The notes below the pieces were generated by a model. The model had not been told where the DNA came from, made no database searches, and saw nothing but the letters and a program-made list of their open reading frames with translations. The position numbers and the translations under genes are program-made. Positions 33,233 through 34,713 of a DNA stretch of 34,713 nt are shown here, piece after piece (position 1 is the first letter of the stretch; each line of letters starts with the position of its first letter). Origin of the DNA: CAZUZS01 sp964624795. GTDB taxonomy: Bacteria > Calditrichota > Calditrichia > RBG-13-44-9. The stretch covers positions 1 to 34,713 of the forward strand of contig CAZUZS010000057.1 of the NCBI GenBank assembly GCA_964624795.1. The letters run 5' to 3'.

Positions 33233-34713
33233 TTTTGGTTATCCCCAAACCATTCCAGGTGGTAGGTACCGGCGGAAATTTTTCCTTCATAAAGCACCCT
33301 CACCCGCTGGCCCAGAATGTTGTAAACGTAGAGGGTCGCATCGATAGTGCCTTTATCCAGGGCCGGCACATCGAAATTGATGCTGGTGTTGGGGTTGAAA
33401 GGATTGGGGAAGTTGGGATGCAGGGCGAAAGATGTCGGCATCTCGCCGGTATCAATGATATTGACGCCGCTGGCATTGGGCACAGCGGACAGCGGACCGT
33501 GGAAACTCTTCACGCCGTTCATATCCACATCTACCAGTTTATACCAGTAAGTGACGCCGTTTGCCACCAGTTTATCAGTGAACCTGTAATCGTGGCGGGT
33601 ATTAGAATTTACCTGCCCCCGCAGCGCATCGTTGGAGGTGTAGGAAGAAAGGGTGACATAATCCCCAGTTTTCTCACTGCTGCGCATGATTTCGAAACCC
33701 GCATTATCCACCTCGCTCTGGGTGGTCCAGCGCAGGGTCACCATTCCGTCGCCGGAACGGGCGGTGAAAGAAGTGAGTTCGACGGGAAGAGAGCCATCAC
33801 CGGAAATGTCGGCATAAGAACGCGGAGCAAGCTCATACCCTGCATCGTATGGTGAGGAATTATCGTATTGGACAAAAATGCCAATCACATCTTTGGGCCA
33901 GGTTGGTTCAGGATTTCCGGGAAGATCGGTATCACCATCAATAAACAAAGTCAGAGGATCTGCAAGGCCGGTCTCGTGCATTTCCAGGGCCGCGTTACTT
34001 CCCCACGTTCCGCTGGTTTTCTCAAGGTGCTGCACACCCACCAGCATCCCTTCATACGTTTCAGGAGCGGCGAGGAGCTGGGCAATTGTCATGATCTGCG
34101 CATCGGGCATTGTGCCAGCGCCATTATCGGTGATATCAGTTGCGGCATCATCCGGGACAATTTCTGTTTTGCCATTATATTGAGTAATGGCGCCGACAAC
34201 CGTATAACTGTTCCCCTGGGTAATGGAGGTTCCACTGGCGCCGCCTTTATACAAATCAATTCCGCCGGTTGCATCCTGAATATAGACCTCAAGGTTTGTA
34301 GCACTGAATACACCACTGGCAATGGTAGCAATACCGGTTAATCTTGCATAATACCCAACATACAACAGTACTCCGTTTGCATCTACAGGATGTACTGCTG
34401 AAATATCAGTATTCCCGGCGAACACTTTTCCATGCACAGACTCTGCTGGCTGGGCAGCATTATCAACGGCATAAACATAAAATTCCACCCGGTCTCCGTC
34501 ACCGTAGGCAGAATTGGGAACCGCGCCGGAGAAATCGTCTCCGCTGGTATTGGTCATGGCCACCGTCTGAATCGCGCCGCCATTTATCTCATACCACAGA
34601 TCGACCGAGGAGAGGCCATTATCATCGGTGACGGTTGCAGTCACTGTAATATCCTGGGAAGCAGCCGGCACCTGGGGGGTCCAGGCAAAATTGGAAATTT
34701 GAGGTGGATTGTC
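33233..34713 (-). CDS. Secreted multidomain protein with type IX-style sorting domain (partial at both ends)
   Basis: The frame is open to the right edge of the window, so the N-terminus is missing, and its last residues fall in the N gap. About 493 residues remain. Order: a beta-sandwich segment (ITVTATVTDDNGLSSVDLWY); an OB-fold-like domain (VYIQDATGGIDLYKGG, SYTVVGAITQYNGKTEI), like those of surface nucleases and DUF5689-type proteins; a fibronectin-like module (LPVELTSFTARSGDG, TLRWTTQSEVDNAGFEIM); and a sorting domain beginning HPNFPNPFNPNTSINF and cut at HLEWFGDNQ. The last two modules resemble those of the convergent nuclease. It is extracellular or surface-attached; the catalytic part, if any, is outside the window. 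Confidence 0.88.

Overview
The window looks like a piece of a draft scaffold from an uncultured member of the FCB superphylum, most likely the Calditrichota/KSB1/Ignavibacteria side. The grounds are two large secreted proteins with type IX-style C-terminal sorting domains carrying the NFPNPFN signature, many lipoproteins, and strong AGGAG-type ribosome binding sites (unusual in core Bacteroidota). A run of exactly 100 Ns (33133-33232) marks an assembly gap. The phylum is an inference. No tRNA, rRNA, CRISPR array or intact insertion sequence was seen.

Layout. 20-3650 (minus): two tandem lipoproteins and a third exported protein, all of unknown function, with C-termini resembling outer-membrane strands. 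3690-4415: no convincing gene, but one minus frame is broken by only two stops. 4416-5081: cyclase/kynurenine-formamidase-like hydrolase. 5494-6276 (plus): DUF4382 lipoprotein, followed by a hairpin and a remnant of a sigma-54 activator DNA-binding domain. 6606-14153: a peptidase cluster made of an S9A prolyl oligopeptidase, an S9C-type peptidase and an M13 neprilysin-like lipoprotein, interrupted by a GNAT acetyltransferase and a zinc-ribbon/DUF2007 protein. 14524-19021: SLC12-type cation-chloride/amino-acid transporter, alkyltransferase-like DNA repair protein, exported O-methyltransferase-like protein and exported metallo-beta-lactamase-fold hydrolase.

19185-22801 (minus) is a closely spaced run: CsgG/FlgO-type lipoprotein, a 63-residue protein, a polytopic membrane protein with HELGH, a SUKH (SMI1/KNR4) protein and an unrecognised 253-residue protein. 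It is the best candidate here for an undescribed functional unit. 23402-26038: a two-subunit molybdenum hydroxylase (IorA/IorB type) with a Tat signal on the large subunit. 26163-27042: an AbiEii-type nucleotidyltransferase toxin with a small upstream partner; the toxin frame is cut by one in-frame stop. 27310-28530: short-chain dehydrogenase plus SnoaL-like protein.

28531-29643 is a gene-poor stretch with a cluster of perfect palindromes and a frameshifted small gene. 29644-30606: a possible glycosyltransferase. 30995-32896 (plus) and 33233-34713 (minus, truncated at both ends): convergent secreted multidomain proteins, the first an endonuclease I/lamin-tail nuclease, sharing a related C-terminal module.

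Taken together this is mostly cell-envelope and secreted degradative functions with several decayed genes between them.
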